A stretch of 64,000 nucleotides of DNA from Dryocosmus kuriphilus (lineage: Eukaryota; Arthropoda; Insecta; Hymenoptera; Cynipidae): assembly GCA_038277395.1 (NCBI GenBank), contig CM076190.1, positions 232,840,618-232,904,617 on the forward strand, in the 5' to 3' direction. Within the stretch, counting starts at the first letter, position 1; each line of letters starts with the position of its first letter. Below are positions 22,459 through 33,813 of this stretch, piece by piece. Position numbers and translations under genes: made by a program. The notes beneath the pieces are model-generated. The model saw only the letters and a list, made by a program, of their open reading frames with translations. It had not been told where the DNA came from and did not search any database.

Positions 22459-23725
22459 CAGTCCGGTCCCCAAGAAAGAATGCGCGTTTTCTCGAAAAGT
22501 TTTAAAGAAAACTTTATTTTTCATCCTTGGCATGAAAAAACGCTTTAAAAATTAGGGAGGACTTACATTAATAAATGTTCCAATCGCCACTATTCTCGAT
22601 AATGGCCTGGCATCTTCTGTGCATGCTCTCAACTAATTTTTCAGCATATTCTAAGGATAGAGAGCCACACTTCTCTAATTCGTCGAGAGAGCTGCTTGAG
22701 GGTGAATACACGCCTTCCTGCAAGTTTTTCCTTAACGACACTCCACACATTTTCAATCGGATTGGCATCAGGAGATTGTGAAGGCCAGGCCAAGGTGACC
22801 ACGCCATTTTCATCTTTCCAGTTCTTGCAGAGGTGACTGCAATGTTTGGGATCGTTGTCCTCTTGAAGGATCCAAACTTCATTATTGGCTCCAAACATCT
22901 TTTCTGCAGACCTCAGAAGACCATGCTTGTACATTTTGACCATTTTTTCCGCGTTCAGGTTCTCAGTGAACAGCTCTAAACAGCCAAAACCGCGCTGTGA
23001 GAAGCATCCCCAAACATGGATCTTTACTGGGTGTTTAACAGTTCGCTGGAGGAACTGCTCACCTTTGCCTGACCAGGCACGTTTTATTGGAACCCATGCC
23101 CAAAAGGATGCTTCTTCGGAAAAAATCACATTTGACAAATCGCGATCATTATTTTGCATAGCCCATGACAGCCGTTTTTGCATGTGCACTTCTGAGAGCA
23201 GGGGTTTCTGCCTCGTGCTACGGTACTGCTTGTTTGCCTCAGCTAATCTGCGTCTTATGGTGTTTATACTAACGTCTAATCCCTTCTCCGCTAGCTTAGC
23301 CTTGGCTTCGCGCAGCCGTAGAGAGTGGGGTAGCGCTTGAATAGTGTGATGATCCCCTTATCTTCCTTGCTGGACGTTGCTCGCGTTTCTCCTTTTTCTG
23401 GAAGATCACCAACAGCTTTTGTGTCCCTATACCGCTCCACCCACTTTTGCACGAAGTACTTAGACTTTTGAAGCACTTCAGCAGCAGCTGAGTATGAAAG
23501 TTTTGGTCCGTGTGCATTTCTGCAAAGAAACACAGCTTCGAACCGTTTAGCGTATACTGCACTCATTGCGCAAACTTGTTCACTATCCGACACTTTGAAC
23601 GAAACTGAACCAGTTCGGCAGTTCCGCTATTGCCCTTGAAACGTGCAGTCAGGCCGAAAAATAGACGAACAAAAATCTTTAAAACTTTTCAAGAAAACGC
23701 GTATTTTTTCTTGTAGAGCAGACTG
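22459..23725 (-). mobile_element. Tc1-like DNA transposon, left copy
   Basis: About 1.27 kb between inverted terminal repeats. Both ends contain CGCGTTTTCTYGAAAAGTTTT about 25-30 bases in, and the outer bases read CAGTCYG inwards. The right end is flanked by TA; the left flank is TG. A second copy is at 49283-50502. The transposase frame is broken. Confidence 0.88.
22568..23593 (-). pseudogene. Tc1-family transposase (DD34E type)
   Basis: It would bind the terminal repeats and cut and paste the element. The N-terminal frame 23291-23593 includes the helix-turn-helix region (YSAAAEVLQKSKYFVQKWV). The catalytic frame 22641-23189 includes ILQEDNDPKH and SPDANPIENVW, with 34 residues between the second Asp and the Glu. 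The first catalytic position reads FSEEASFW, where Tc1 enzymes have FSDE, so that Asp is replaced by Glu. A frameshift near 23290 and another near 22640 break the protein. Confidence 0.85.
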
Positions 23726-24190
23726 TATTTAAAATTTTAGCGGCTAATACGGGGAATCATTGTATTTGTTAGAGACCAAAAGAGACAGTACCTACAATTT
23801 TGTATAGTACATTGAAAATCGTAAGGAAACGTACCGGTTTATAGAAGTTGACGGGAAAAGTACTTTTTTCTTATACGGCCTATAGAGTCACCATTATTTA
23901 GAAATAATTACCTGTATTATATAAATGTATTGTCCACACTCTTTTTGTTACTTTACCCTCGCTACTCATTTATTCATAAAATATAGGGGCACTAACCAGG
24001 TGATGCCTTACAAACTATTATAAAAATATATTATTACATACATAGAGCACAACTTTAGACGTTAGTTCAACGTTAAACAACCTCATGTCAAAATATAATT
24101 TATTCGCTCTAAAGCTTCGAAGCAACTAAATAGACTTGAAATTGGAACTTACGAATGAGAATAGACGGAACCGCAAATACGTTGAGTTTA
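23726..24190. other. Spacer, nothing recognised
   Basis: AT-rich, short frames only. It separates the Tc1 copy from the mariner. Confidence 0.4.
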
Positions 24191-25475
24191 CGAGGCACGT
24201 CCAGAAAGTAAGCATACCCAATTTATGTAGGCTTCAAAAAAATGTATTAAAACAAAAACATAGTTGGTTACACTTGTACATATGGAAGTTATTTTTCGAC
24301 ACGGTCAGCATCCATCTCGGTGCAAGTGCTGAGCTGCGGGATCAATTTTTTTATGCCTGCCTCGAAGGAATCTCCTGCCAGCTCTTTGGCCCACATCTCC
24401 ACATCCTCCTTCACCTCCTCATCCGTTGAAAACTTGTTTCCACCCATCTGTACCTTCAGCAATGTGAAAAGATGGAAATCTAAAGGGGACAGGTCAGGGG
24501 AATACGGGGGGTCGTTCAAAACGTCCCATCCAAAAGAGTCCAGGAGTTGTTTCGTGGCGTTGGCCGTGTGAGGTTTGGCATTGTCATGCAGCAGGCAGAC
24601 TCCCTTCATCAGTATGCCCCTCCCTTTATTCTGAATCGCCCTTTTCAATTTTACAGCGTCTCACAGTATCTGGCCGCGGTGACGGTTTCCCCGTGAGGTA
24701 GATATTCAATCAAAATTATGCGTTTATGGTCCCAAAACACGGATGCCATGATTCTTTTGGCTGAAATTGTGGTTTTGAATTTCTTGGCGGAGAGTGACAA
24801 AGTGTGGCGCCATAGTCGAGACTGCCTCTTAGTGTCAGGCGTGTAGTGGGCAACCCAAGTTTCGTCTCCAGTAACAATAGTGTAGAGAAAATCATCGCCT
24901 TCGCGTTGGTAGGCCTCCAAAAACTCTTTGGAGCTCTGTACTCAATTCAACTTGTGCTGGTCTGTCAGCTGTTTTGGAACCCATCTCGCAGACAATTTCC
25001 GATATCCGAGAGTTTCTGTGATTGTTTCGTGTAACAGGGATCTGGAGATTTGCGGAGACGTCGCAGAAAGGTCATCTAACGTCAATCTGCGATCGTCACG
25101 GACCGCAGTGTCGATTTTTCCACAATTTCGTCAGTCACAATTGAAGGTCTTCCGCTACACTAATCGTCATGTACAGTAGTACGGCCATTTTTAAATTCGC
25201 AACATAACTTGTTCACACTCGTGCGATTCATGTCTCCATTACCGTAAACAGTTTTCACCTCATTATAAATCTCAACTGGAGCCTTTCCCTTCACAAGGAG
25301 GTAGCGAATGACGGCGCGAATTACGCACTTGGCGGGAGATACGGTCGACATTTTTCGCGAGAGATGCTACTGCCTCAAGAGTTTTCAACACACTGAACTC
25401 AGATTGGTCAAGTTTTGAAGGGGAGAGGTCAGGCTACGCGGCAGTGTTGCCAACATGTCGAAGAAGTATTCAATT
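24191..25475 (-). mobile_element. Mariner element M1, one end lost
   Basis: The left end is clear: TA then CGAGGCACGTCCAGAAAGTA. The deleted sister copy at 47651-48607 has both ends. Here the match to the sister ends at ~25475, about 55 bases short of the expected terminal repeat, and no inverted copy of the end is found nearby. It therefore cannot move on its own. Confidence 0.82.
24289..25351 (-). pseudogene. Mariner M1 transposase (DD34D)
   Basis: Three frames in order: 25160-25351 (63 residues with the first DNA-binding helices, SPAKCVIRAVIRYLL), 24651-24920 (VTGDETWVAHY and the FWDHKRIILIEYL segment) and 24289-24648 (LLHDNAKPHTANATK, PPYSPDLSPLDFHLF). All three catalytic Asp residues are present, with 34 residues between the second and third. 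Positions 24921-25159 are out of frame. A few frame-breaking changes separate otherwise well-kept parts, which suggests a fairly young loss. Confidence 0.87.
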
Positions 25476-26047
25476 TACAAAATTCGTAGAAAATGGAGGC
25501 TATATTTTGCGTACAGTCCAGGCCTGTATAACTTATAGGCAGAGAATGCGGCACAATTTTGAAGACGGCAAAATAAATGTTGATTTATATAAAACTCCGA
25601 AACGGTAATAAAGACTAATAAAATTCTTCCTGAAACATACCTTGAACTATTTCCATGATTTTAAAGATTTCGAAGAAATTCGAAAGGAGTTAAAATATTT
25701 CGAGTGATTCCGACGGGTCTTCACAGACTTAAATGATTTCAATGTATTGTATTAAAATACTTCCAAAGGAAGTGAAGGATTTGAAGAGATTTTCACGGAT
25801 TTCAATGAAATTACAAGCGATTCTCAAATTATAAATTACGTTTGAATTTCTCGCACGCTCTAGTGCATAGACGGAATAAATTTTTATGTTAATGATATCA
25901 GTTAATACAAATAGTTTCATAGTTTTTTATTGTCAGCGTTCTTATTTTTAGCACAGAACTTATTAAAAATTAAATAAAAGCATTAGGCAGCAATATTCGA
26001 GCGTTTCTTTCTCCATATATTCAATTATTTATATATATGTATATATA
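25476..26047. repeat. AT-rich spacer with degenerate GATTTC/GAAATT repeats
   Basis: 25600-25830 is rich in variants of GATTTCAAAGAAATT on a short period. No element ends or coding signal seen. Confidence 0.4.
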
Positions 26048-27338
26048 CGAGGTGTGTCCGAAAACTATCCGACCTGCTGTGATATCTCCGCGTTGGTGCT
26101 ATCTTTCGTCATCCGGAGAGTGGCATCCTTTGAAGTAGTCCCCATATAATTGAACCACACGCTCCCAGCGGGGATTCCACATCTTCAAGCAGTCCTCGGG
26201 CGCAGATTTTGGAATGGCCTTCAGCTCGAGCATCGCATTACTCTGAATAGTCTCGATGTTCTCTACCGCTTTCTCTTGAGCGCCATTTTCAATTTTGGGA
26301 ACAACCAAAAGTCGCAGGGAGCTATTTCGGGACTGTACGGAGGCTGGCAAAGCTGTACAATCTAGTATTTCGCCAAAAATTGCTGCACAAGGTTCGATGA
26401 ATGCGCTGGTGCGTTATCGTGGAGAAGAAGCCAGTCACCGCTTGACCAGAAACGCGGTCGTTTTCTTCTCATGGCATCACGCAATCTTTTCAAAACTTCA
26501 ACGTAATATTCTTTTTTGATCGTCTGACCTCCTGGAGCAAAGTCGTAGTGCACAACACCCTCACAAACGAAAAGAGTAATCAGCATTGACTCAACATGGC
26601 TCCGACTTTGACATACTTTTTTCGGCCGTGGCTCACCTGGACGCTTCCACTGTGAAGATTGTTGTTTAGTTTCAGGATCGTAACCATAAACCCATGATTC
26701 ATAACCAGTAATAACGTTCTTAAGGACATTTTCATCATCACTGACCATTTCCAAGTTGTCCTGAGCGATTTCAGAGCGAAGGTCTTTCTGCTCGGTCGTG
26801 AGCAATTTCGGAATGAATTTCGCGCACACGCGAGTCAGTCCAGAAATTTTGTTCAAAATTTTCCAAACAGTACTTTTCGGTATTCTGAGATCATTTTCTA
26901 TTTCACGACCAGTCAATCGAAGATCAACTTCAATCGCAAGTCGCACACACTCGATGTTTTCCGGTGCTGTTGTCAGCAGAGGTCAGCAGAGCCTGTACCA
27001 CTCCTTTATCTGTATTATGCCCATAAATTTGTCCGCAAAGGCCTTGTGTATTATTTCGATGGTCTCCGTACAACTCTTGCCAAAATCGAAACAAAACTTG
27101 ATGCAAATTCGTTGATCTCTTCTTTCTGTCATTTTCAATATTATACAAATCCGACGAATGAAAAAAGCACGTTGGACATGAACACACGCTGCACGCGACC
27201 CAAAGCATCCGGCCGGTAACTACGGCATTCAGGGAGTTCATGAGGGTCTACTGTTTACGCTCATATCCCTCAGAGGCCGCTGTAGAGCTCTGGCGCGAAG
27301 ATATGAACGCAGGTCGGATAGTTTTGGCACGCACCTCG
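26048..27338 (-). mobile_element. Mariner element M2, both ends present
   Basis: About 1.29 kb flanked by TA on both sides. The terminal repeats are CGAGGTGTGTCCG.AAACTATCCGACCTG at the left and the inverted form with two or three mismatches at the right. A different mariner family from M1. Confidence 0.9.
26099..27241 (-). pseudogene. Mariner M2 transposase (DD34D, first Asp lost)
   Basis: The main frame 26362-26946 (194 residues) carries RVCAKFIPKLLT, then VITGYESWVYGYDPETK, then LLLHDNAPAHSS. The usual TGDES is TGYES, so the first catalytic Asp is Tyr. The third Asp (PPYSPEIAPCDFWLF) follows a stop at ~26360, with 34 residues between Asp 2 and Asp 3. The C-terminus continues in the frame 26099-26350. 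The N-terminal DNA-binding part is frame-shifted within 26947-27241. Confidence 0.87.
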
Positions 27339-27985
27339 TATATTGTGCCCTTGACTTTTGGGTGTAATAAATAATTCTGATTATTCTTATACTTATTAAA
27401 CAAATATCGGGATCACATGAAAAAATAGAATAAGATTTGATGTTTCTTTATGAATACAATACTTTATGCAAAGAGACTGTGGATTGATCACCCTTATATA
27501 TGTAATATCTTATCTCCTAAATTTCAATATAACCTGAATAACAAATGGTAAATTTATCTAATGAGGCAGGTACCATTTCGTATGCTTAATCCTTCCTTAG
27601 ATCTTGAGAGTATTTAAAATAAGCAACTGAAAAACCAAATGGCAAGGATAGAGCTTATGCAAATCAATAAAATACTTTCTGATTCCTATCAGCTTCTATA
27701 GTACGCGTTCCGTCTTTTACATATAAAAAACTTCCTTTAAATTTGCATAATTCCCTTCCTTTAACTCATAAAGAATGGCAAATGCCTGATTCCATTTTTT
27801 CCAACATTTTTTTTAATAGTCACTGAGCTAGAATGCCTTTACAAGGTTTTCCTCTTCTAAGCATAATTCTGAATGACACTTTATTATTTCAATAGTCCAC
27901 AATACATTTTCAGTAAATATTCAGATAACTCCGAGAGCAGGGAGAAAGGTGATAAATCAATTTTTATTCAAATACAAATATTTTT
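27339..27985. other. AT-rich spacer, nothing recognised
   Basis: No frames over 60 codons, no repeats I could pair. Confidence 0.4.
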
Positions 27986-29140
27986 TTATTGAAGACTCGT
28001 AGTTTTATTGAGAAAGAGATTCTCATCAGGATTCAGGAGTGTACTCCTGGTCCCATGTACCTCGCCATCTCCATCAAATCTCAGAGTGTATGTTTCCATA
28101 GTTCTTCCCTTTTTTGCTCAGAGACACGAACACGTCAGAGATAGGAAGTAACCATCTACACCACGGGTGCGACGTTTCCCAACAAAAAAATTCCGAAGCC
28201 TCTATTCCGGGGGAAACCTGGTTCACTGGAAGTATTTGGGTAGTAGTATATTTCTACTAGTGGAAGCCTCCTTAGATCACCGAGCACCATGATTCGTGGC
28301 AGAGATTGGGAGTGAACTCTCTATTCCCCACGAGCTCCAGGTGCTGCTGAGGCTCGCAACATTCGTGACATTCTTTCCATGGCAATTGTACGCTCTTGCT
28401 TCACTGCTCCCGTGTGAGAAAAGGCAACTGCTCCCAGGGGCTTGTGTGTCATTCCCGAGTTTTCAATATATATAAAGGTATGAAGTAGGTGTTCTATTTT
28501 CCCTTTTCTTTAAAAAAAAAGTATCTTTCTAAATATAAATTAGCTACTTTAAACTGTCACGTATTAGCTTTTTAAATAAAGAAATGTACTGTAGGACTCC
28601 AATGTTTGACTTTCTAGAAAGCCTACACTTCCCTTCGGCAATTAATTTTCTGATATTTGTTCTTCGTTACAGATTGCCCTTGAAGGCCTGAATATTAAAT
28701 TTTCATTAAAAAGTCATTTAGACGTAATGAATGATGTAGAGAATTATCGTCTGTACGTTTTGTCACAAAATAGAGGCAGATCGGGTAATGATTGCCTACT
28801 TTGGCTTCCTTGGCATCCTCATACTTCAATATTGCAAAGACGTCACCCTGAGAACTCGATAACACAGTTTTTTCCTCGTTTGGCACGGGTACCTATTTAC
28901 CATGTCGCAATAGTATATAAAATGATTTAATGTCAGGAAGTGTGTATCTTCGAAGTTGGAATACCTGATTCGGATTGGTATGGGAATCAACCGAACAACC
29001 TCAGGCCCGGCGGACGAAGAAGGTTCGGCAGGTCTGCCAAGAGAATAAAAGGATTCGTTGAATGGAATGCGTTTGCCATCAGGGTAACAACCAAATTGTG
29101 GATTGAAATCCACAACAAAAAACATACATCCTCTTAAAAT
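27986..29140 (-). other. Possible host exon patch (unconfirmed)
   Basis: A patch with less AT bias and no transposon motif. On the minus strand there is a 38-residue ORF at 27986-28099 (METYTLRFDGDGEVHG... to TAA), an open stretch of about 55 residues near 28150-28310, and a stretch ending at ~28965 that reads FGCYPDGKRIPFNESFY and then CAG|GTATTC, a fair 5' splice signal. The frame 28695-28886 is also open. I recognise no family. It could be exons of one gene, a pseudogene, or chance. Confidence 0.25.
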
Positions 29141-29379
29141 ATTTTTAAGGCTTCGTAGCATCCTGAAGACACAAGTAAAACGTTCTCGAGAATTTATGGT
29201 AGAACATTAATTAGTTAAAAATATTTATAAGCAGTAAAACGCAGTGTGTCAAATTGTTTCAGATCAACCTGATTATCAACTGTAGATCAAAATGATCCAC
29301 TACTTCGGATTGAAAAATGTTAAGTTTTTTTTTTACTACTGTGTACAAATAAATTCACGATGTTACATTTTCTCCACTT

Positions 29380-30430
29380 TCTTTCTCTTTTTAAAGAAGT
29401 AACGTAAAATTGTTTGATCTTGTAAGTCTTCTTTTGAAATTCAATGGTTTATATGTAAGTTCCAAGTTTCGGCGAAATCATTTTAAATGCCTGCAATTCT
29501 TTATAACACTACCTGTATGTGTTAAAGCTTAATCTCAAATTCTTGAAAGCTGTAAACTTTCTATAATATGTGATCATTTTGGTCGAAAAATATCAATCTC
29601 TGCGAAAATTTTCTAACGTAACCTCAAACTGCCTAGGTTCGTAAGTTTCTCTAAAAAACCTGAAGTCTAATGATTGAAAAATTTTGATTTCTGAGAATTC
29701 ACGATTGTTTCAAAAGCTAGATTAAGTGTAACAGAATTGCAGTCAGTGAATTAAGATATTATGAAAGCAAACGGTTCAAGAATCTGAGGGTATTTTTAGA
29801 ATTTTGACTATAAATCGATATCCTTCGTACAATACACTAGATCCTTATAGTAGATAATTCTAAACGAAGATTCACATTTTTATATAAGCTCATACAATAT
29901 AATTAATATAAGTAACATTGCCTAAATATTATTCAAGCTGTAAGCTTTTAAAAATATATAACATTAAGTTGCACGAAAATATTTCACTGCGACAAAGCTT
30001 TTCTAACATAACATCAAATTCTTGAAGCTTCGGAGTCTTCGGGAGGACCTAATATTTATAAAACTTCTATTTTACTAAAAGTGCTAATTTTTGTGGTGAA
30101 GAATATCTATTTTTGGCGACAATTCTCTAATACACAGCAAAGGTATTGAAACATACAAGTTTCCTGAAATGCTTAATGATTGGCTGAAATGTCTTGTTTC
30201 TGGCGAAAGTCCCCTAACATAGCCTCCTTGTGTTAAAAAATGTAATTTTTCTGACGGAGCTGATTATCGTTGTTAAAGAATGTTGATTTATGGTGAAGGT
30301 TTACTAATGTAACCTCACTATACATAAACCGTAAGTTTTCTATATGAGCTAACCATTTTTCTTGAAAAGTACGTTCATTTTCGGCAGGAAATGCCCAATA
30401 TAATCTTGAATAGAGCAAACAGATCCGTAG
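29380..30430 (+). repeat. Degenerate tandem repeat, unit about 85-125 bases
   Basis: Variants of TTCTAAYRTAACCTCAAA occur at about 29611, 30001, 30126, 30212 and 30301, each preceded by a GGCGAAARTTT-like segment and followed by a GTAAGTTTTCT-like segment. The last three spacings are roughly 125, 86 and 89 bases. Units are too diverged for a clean consensus by eye. No coding signal. Confidence 0.6.
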
Positions 30431-30639
30431 GTATTTGTAAATCGGTATAATTTTTTAACCAGTTGTTATCATTGTTATTGTTAGTGTTAAGATTATTGTA
30501 GCTATTATTTAATGTCTTCCAAAAGTATTTTTTTATATATATATATTTTGAAATTTTTTGTTATGTATACATTCGCATATAGAAAATTAGAAAAGAACCC
30601 TTCATAAAAATTGCAAGTTAACACTTCGAAAAATTCAAA

Positions 30640-31096
30640 AAACGGCTGTCGTGATGTACGATTGCGAAAAATGGGCTCGGCGATGATAAAGAAACTGTAG
30701 CTAAAAATGCAGAAATCTTTGACACAAAAGTCAAGGAAATAATTTTAGAAGTTATCGAATTGAAGACAAAATATTTGACCGTCAACAGATCAGAGCAAAG
30801 TAATGGAGAGTGGATCTAATGGCCGAAAATATTAAATTTGAAAGAGCTAATGAGTTTAAGTTCTTCAGGACCAATATAACTATCGACAATAACATTAAAA
30901 TGGAAATCAACAGGCGGCTGTACGCTGGCAATGGGAGCTACTATGCAAAGAATACGTTACTAAAATCGCCATCGCTATCTAGAAACATCAAGGTAGGGAT
31001 TTACAAAACGATAATAATACCGGTCGTCATGTACGAGTAAGAAACGTGGGGTCTGATGAGAGGACAGGGAACAAGTTTAGAATATTCGAAAATAAA
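30640..31096 (+). pseudogene. RTE LINE fragment, rearranged, cut by the assembly gap
   Basis: Positions 30684-31050 match the RT palm-to-thumb part of the RTE at 1223-4835, including GDDKETVAKNAEI, the frame 30810-31040 (FERANEFKFF... NIKMEINRRLYAGN) and the start of the VVMYE segment. Just before it, 30650-30680 encodes VVMYDCEKWA, which belongs further downstream in the intact element. Two partial copies therefore seem joined head to tail. The right part is lost in the N run. Confidence 0.75.
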
Positions 31097-31596
31097 NNNN
31101 NNNNNNNNNNNNNNNNNNNNNNNNNNNNNNNNNNNNNNNNNNNNNNNNNNNNNNNNNNNNNNNNNNNNNNNNNNNNNNNNNNNNNNNNNNNNNNNNNNNN
31201 NNNNNNNNNNNNNNNNNNNNNNNNNNNNNNNNNNNNNNNNNNNNNNNNNNNNNNNNNNNNNNNNNNNNNNNNNNNNNNNNNNNNNNNNNNNNNNNNNNNN
31301 NNNNNNNNNNNNNNNNNNNNNNNNNNNNNNNNNNNNNNNNNNNNNNNNNNNNNNNNNNNNNNNNNNNNNNNNNNNNNNNNNNNNNNNNNNNNNNNNNNNN
31401 NNNNNNNNNNNNNNNNNNNNNNNNNNNNNNNNNNNNNNNNNNNNNNNNNNNNNNNNNNNNNNNNNNNNNNNNNNNNNNNNNNNNNNNNNNNNNNNNNNNN
31501 NNNNNNNNNNNNNNNNNNNNNNNNNNNNNNNNNNNNNNNNNNNNNNNNNNNNNNNNNNNNNNNNNNNNNNNNNNNNNNNNNNNNNNNNNNNNNNNN
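31097..31596. other. Assembly gap of 500 N
   Basis: Exactly 500 N, a conventional placeholder; the real length is unknown. Any frame spanning it is meaningless. Confidence 0.99.
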
Positions 31597-31619
31597 CAAA
31601 AATCAGCATCCTGTTGCAA

Positions 31620-31930
31620 TATTTCGGAAATAATTTCAAATATTTAAATCTCTTTAAACATTTTCAAAGCTTCCAAAATTCGTCAATATCTTAAAACTGA
31701 CTTGAATTTCTCCTGAAATTTTGTTAAAACTTGGAAAAACATTTGCTTTAAAATCATTTAGAATCTTTTTTAACATATTCTTTTGAAATATTTTGTATTC
31801 TCTTCAAAGCTTCTAGAATTTCTCAATATCTTTCAAGCTGACTAGAATTTTTCTTAAAATTCTGTTTTAAAATCTTTTTCAGTTTGCTGAAGAATCATGA
31901 AATTGTAAAGACTTAAAATTAATTTTGGCA
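31620..31930. repeat. Two-unit degenerate tandem repeat
   Basis: 31663-31735 and 31804-31875 are diverged copies (TTCAAAGCTTCYARAATT, then CAATATCTT, then CTGACTTGAATTT-like), about 140 bases apart. No coding signal. 31930-32240 has nothing else of note. Confidence 0.5.
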
Positions 31931-32243
31931 TGAATTTTGAATAAGTATCTTAAAAATTCAACTTTTCATCTATTTTCTTCCGCCTCTCTATCTAAAAATG
32001 TTGTTTCATTTATTTTATACAAATTCTGCGAAAATAGTTTGTGCATACAAAATAATTTATGACCGTTTTTTTTTCAGTTTTTATTTGAAGCTTCCCACAC
32101 TTGAATGACTTTTTATATTCTCATCTCAATGAGAAGGTATTATTTTTATGTGAAAAAGGACGTTCGCAGATTTCATGAAATCGCGACATTTCATGTCCCC
32201 CTGAATCCGAAAAAATGGTTTTTACGACGGTTTCTGTCCATCT

Positions 32244-32303
32244 GTCGTTGTCGTCGTCGTCGTCGATGTCGCTGTTGCCGTTGTCGTTGTCGTCTTTGCC
32301 GAC
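32244..32303 (+). repeat. GTC/GTT trinucleotide tract
   Basis: Imperfect (GTCGTC/GTTGTC) run of about 60 bases. It explains the low-complexity Asp/Asn, Arg or Cys/Arg frames that cross it in several phases. Confidence 0.85.
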
Positions 32304-32689
32304 GCCTGTTCCCACGACAACATTCAAAGAGCAATTCGGATTGGATTGTGCTTGGGCACACTTCTTCAGGGTGCAAAAAGACCGTACGAGTTCGACAGCC
32401 AGCGTTTTTTGACCAGTGATTATGATTTTATGCATTAAAAACGATTTTCACAAAACAAAAAATCAGTTTTTCGGCTAAAATATGCGAGATACAAAAACGC
32501 AGAAGAAAGTAAAATTGTTCAGCCCAAAAAAATCTACAAATTTTGTTTCAACTATTTTTCGAAAAATGCACGGTTTCTGTTTTAATCGAGAAAAATTTAT
32601 TAAAAATAAAAAATTTCAAATTTCCCGCCAAACTATGCAAGATACAAGAAAATGATAAAATGTGTTTTAAGATACTGTAATTATCGAGC

Positions 32690-32935
32690 GCCAAGCGAGA
32701 GTGTCATGATGAGAATGTATTCCTTAAGGGCGATAGTGCCTTAAGTAAAATAATTTCTCTTTTAGTTTTTAATTTAAAGGCTTATACGATCCATAAACAT
32801 CGAGCGCGTAGGACGAGGTGAATAGTCTATCTAGCGCGAAGCGCGAATGACGTAAATAACGCATTGAGCGCGAAGCGCGAGTGCCAACAAAGGCGCGCCG
32901 TACACGCGCTCATACTCCGCGCAAAGCGCGCGATG
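32690..32935. repeat. GCGCGAAGCGCG palindromic motif cluster
   Basis: In otherwise AT-rich DNA, AGCGCGAAGCGCGARTG occurs twice (about 32832 and 32868) with related forms at about 32693 and 32920 (GCGCAAAGCGCGCGATGAG). Each is a short palindrome. Function unknown. Confidence 0.6.
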
Positions 32936-33079
32936 AGAAACAGATTTTTGGTTTTATTTTTGATTCTTCAATGTGTACTTTCCTGATATGGAGTAATGAA
33001 ATCCTCCCTTTTATTCCAACGAACCAAGGTTTTAGGTGTGTGGATGCGAAAAGGAGATCCGAGAAGGAAGAATTTTATA

Positions 33080-33672
33080 GAATTTAAGCAGAAGGAATTC
33101 TATATAATTCTGACATGAATTCTAGTCTGAATTCTGTACTATACTAACATGAATTCTAGTTCACATTCTATATAATCCTGATGACAATTCGTTTCTAAAT
33201 TTCTCTTATAGTCACGAGGATAATAAAACACCTCCTGTTGTCTTATTGCATCCGGTGTATAAAATGCATCTTCAGGGAAGTTGGACTTTACGAGTACTTT
33301 AGGGTGCCTGGAATCGGTTCATCGAGGACGCGTTATCTAGCTCGTGCCCCAGGTGCATAAATTGCAAATCCATTGAAAAATTTGATTTTTTGAGTAAAAA
33401 GGGGTTACTACAGTCGATACTGTATACATCTGGAGTCGATTTCGATACAGTATCGTGTCCCAGAGGAATTTATTACACGAACCCTAAACTACTCGTAAAA
33501 CCCAACTTCCCTGAAGAAGACGCATTTTATACACCTGGTGCAATGTGGTGACAGAGGGTGGTGTGTTATCTTCAGGAACGTGCGAAATTTGGACTAGAAT
33601 TTTCAGGAATGTATACAGTTCAGACTAGAATTCATGTCAGGATTATATATAATCCCCTCTACTTAAATTCCA
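33080..33672. repeat. Foldback MITE with long inverted arms
   Basis: About 590 bases. The ends GAATTTAAGCAGAAGG... and the inverse of ...CTCTACTTAAATTCC pair, the TCTGACATGAATTCTAGTCTGAA segment at ~33108 pairs with ~33628-33650, and the inner arms 33245-33305 and 33484-33550 (CAGGGAAGTTGG core) also pair. Each arm is roughly 240 bases with mismatches around a short loop. No coding capacity, so it would be moved by a transposase supplied in trans. Confidence 0.75.
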
Positions 33673-33813
33673 CAGCCATTCCCACCTGGGATTCTTAGTG
33701 AATAATATACTGTTTCTTTGCAAGATAATTAAAATATTATTATATTAAAATAAGGGAGTTTCCAGTAATTACGTAAGGAATCGAGGGGGAAGAGAGCATC
33801 AGTAAAATGCATG

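Noticed and set aside
22029..22505. 158-codon plus-strand frame ending in the Tc1 terminal repeat
   Set aside because: It runs into the transposon end and overlaps a longer minus-strand open stretch; no family recognised and codon use not convincing.
29600..30310. TAACCTCA motifs resembling telomere repeats (TTAGG)n
   Set aside because: They are single diverged hits about 90 bases apart in a longer unit, not tandem five-base repeats.
31001..31694. Five frames of 180-212 codons
   Set aside because: They consist almost wholly of N from the assembly gap.
32105..32435. 104-codon frames on both strands with Asp/Asn or Cys/Arg runs
   Set aside because: Produced by the GTC/GTT repeat, which is open in several phases; no conserved domain.
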